In this document: piece by piece, positions 62,463 through 64,000 of the stretch | Layout of the letters: every line of letters starts with the position of its first letter | Position numbering within the stretch: the stretch's first letter is position 1 | Source of the DNA: Spisula solida | Taxonomy: Eukaryota > Mollusca > Bivalvia > Venerida > Mactridae | Direction: 5' to 3' | NCBI GenBank assembly: GCA_947247005.1 | Contig: OX365960.1 | Coordinates: forward strand, 19,406,533-19,470,532 | Length of the DNA: 64,000 nucleotides | Program-made: the position numbers and the translations under genes | The notes under the pieces: model-generated | Databases searched by the model: none | What the model saw: only the letters and a program-made list of their open reading frames with translations | What the model was told of the DNA's origin: nothing

Positions 62463-64000
62463 AGGTATAACCAAATTCTGTTGGTTTATTACGGTGGTAG
62501 GTTTTGCCTTCTATCGGATATTAGTCAAAGATAAAACTGTATAATCGAACAGCTGAATTACGGAGTAAGGTCCATGTATTATGTAAGACGGTGGTATGAT
62601 GAACAAATATTAGTTGGGTTGATATCCGAACTGGGTACAGACATATAACTCGGCGTTCAAGTGAGTTCGGAAGTAGAAGACGTAGTGGCCTAAACAATTG
62701 AGTCACGAGATATTTGTATAATAAAAACATGATTGTTATCAAGAACGTCATGCGATATGGTTCGCTAAATGGCTATAGAAAATATAAATACACCATACTT
62801 TATTTCTCTATTGCTGTTATATAACAAACACATTATATGCTCATTTTATAGATATGTCTTCAAGTACATTGTTATAGCATATTTTGACAGGAGTACTAAC
62901 CATCTAACTAACCGTAACTCCATAGTTACCCGTAACTCCATATGTACCTTATATTTACCTCGAATCATCAGTTATTTTCAAATGACCAGTAAGGAAATGG
63001 TGTACCTGATATAGCTACTTGTAATAAAATTATCTTATTAGAATATGTAGTATAAAAATGAGTACTTTTATGTTATAAGTTATGTACTTCATCCTTGTAG
63101 GATTTTATCGAGATTAAAAAATTACAAATATCAGCTTTCACGCACCATGACAGCGCATACCTCTTTTAAAAACATGTTTTTACCAAATGAAATCTTGGGT
63201 GGGTTTTAATCAAAGAACGACAATACGGACTGATTGTTTATTCCTGTTTTATACATTGATAATTGATGTTAAGCTATTTCTATGTGCGTTTACTTTTGTA
63301 TGAACAAACACTGAACTCGGTTTTATCTGTGAGCATATGAGTATACACTGGATGATGTTGCATCTCAATAAAAAGACTAACACCAACCATTATTAAGTCG
63401 ACAACCTTCTGTCCAAATTCCTGATATCATCCGAAATTAATCTGATCCCGATTTTCTTTCTATTTATTGTAGCATTGTTACTATTTATAGCAATATATGT
63501 TGATTTTCCAATCATCTATCCGAATACACGTATATATATTTAGAAAGTTTAGAATTAACAGGACATGGTACAACTGTATACATATTTGTGATATTATTAA
63601 ACCTTCATTAGTATTATTTGATAGACGGTATAATGTCCGGAATAAAACTCATGAGGGACTTCTGAAAACTGGTCTCTTTGCGAGCGTAATCCTAATGTTG
63701 AAGTTCAATTATGAGCAAAACCGTGAGAATGAGCTGCAAATTATGTACTTACTGTTTGGGTAAGCATATCATTGAGATGCTGTAATAGATGATCATTTTT
63801 TGTAGATATATTGTTGTACTTTTGTAAAAGAATATACCCAGCTTGCCTGCAACAATTGGTATTTAAATTCCGCTATAAAAGAATTTCAGATTTCGTTTTC
63901 TCGGTTCCGATGGTTAATCCTACAAATTATTACCATTTGATGCTGAATGTTGGACCAATCAAAGCGGATGGACGCAGTACTGATCATTGTAAATTGATGG
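62463..64000. other. 3' flank, no gene recognised
   Basis: AT-rich DNA downstream of the gene. The short frames at 62521-62751 (minus) and 63497-63763 (plus) have no recognisable content. Confidence 0.45.

Noticed and set aside
63497..63763. 88-codon frame near the right edge
   Set aside because: No motif, AT-rich composition, no splice or promoter context.

Overview
The window looks like nuclear DNA from a marine lophotrochozoan, most likely a bivalve mollusc. It is AT-rich and intron-rich, with GT/AG splice sites. It carries many short inverted-repeat elements, tRNA-headed SINEs, a decayed non-LTR retrotransposon end and long simple or tandem arrays, a mixture familiar from bivalve genomes. 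No prokaryotic feature, viral gene, CRISPR array or intact transposase was seen. The taxonomic call is inference from sequence style; no species marker is present.

Only one protein-coding gene can be supported, on the + strand. I reconstruct 17 exons (12434..62011) that join in one open frame of 1453 residues up to a TGA stop, followed by an AATAAA signal at 62197. The 5' end is missing: the first exon seen starts in mid-codon and its upstream partners were not found. The protein is a long, charged coiled coil (about residues 1-900) with two Ser/Asp-rich hinges. A Ser-rich, probably disordered tail follows, with two Lys/Arg-rich patches and a C-terminus (ETCV) that fits a class I PDZ ligand. 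I could not assign it to a family with certainty; a cytoskeletal scaffold of the MTCL/SOGA (microtubule crosslinking factor) type is the best guess.

Layout: 1-12.4 kb is upstream flank or intron with repeats (GGTC microsatellite, MITE-like elements, 33-bp array, one SINE with a clear target-site duplication). Exon 1 of the visible set lies at 12.43 kb. A 34-kb intron (12.6-46.8 kb) follows, filled with a CT-rich array, at least eight inverted-repeat elements, SINEs, a LINE 3' fossil, a 2.3-kb TG-rich satellite, an LTR-like pair of direct repeats, a 150-bp satellite and nested MITEs. From 46.8 to 62.0 kb sixteen exons are tightly spaced, most of them phase 0 at both ends, including a 24-nt microexon. 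The last 1.8 kb is 3' flank.

The most interesting points are: the unassigned coiled-coil/PDZ-ligand protein with skippable phase-0 exons and a microexon; an element whose terminal inverted repeat has expanded into a 40-bp tandem array; a 17-bp satellite whose 51-bp higher-order unit keeps a reading frame open; nested and abutting MITEs; and SINE copies with readable target-site duplications.
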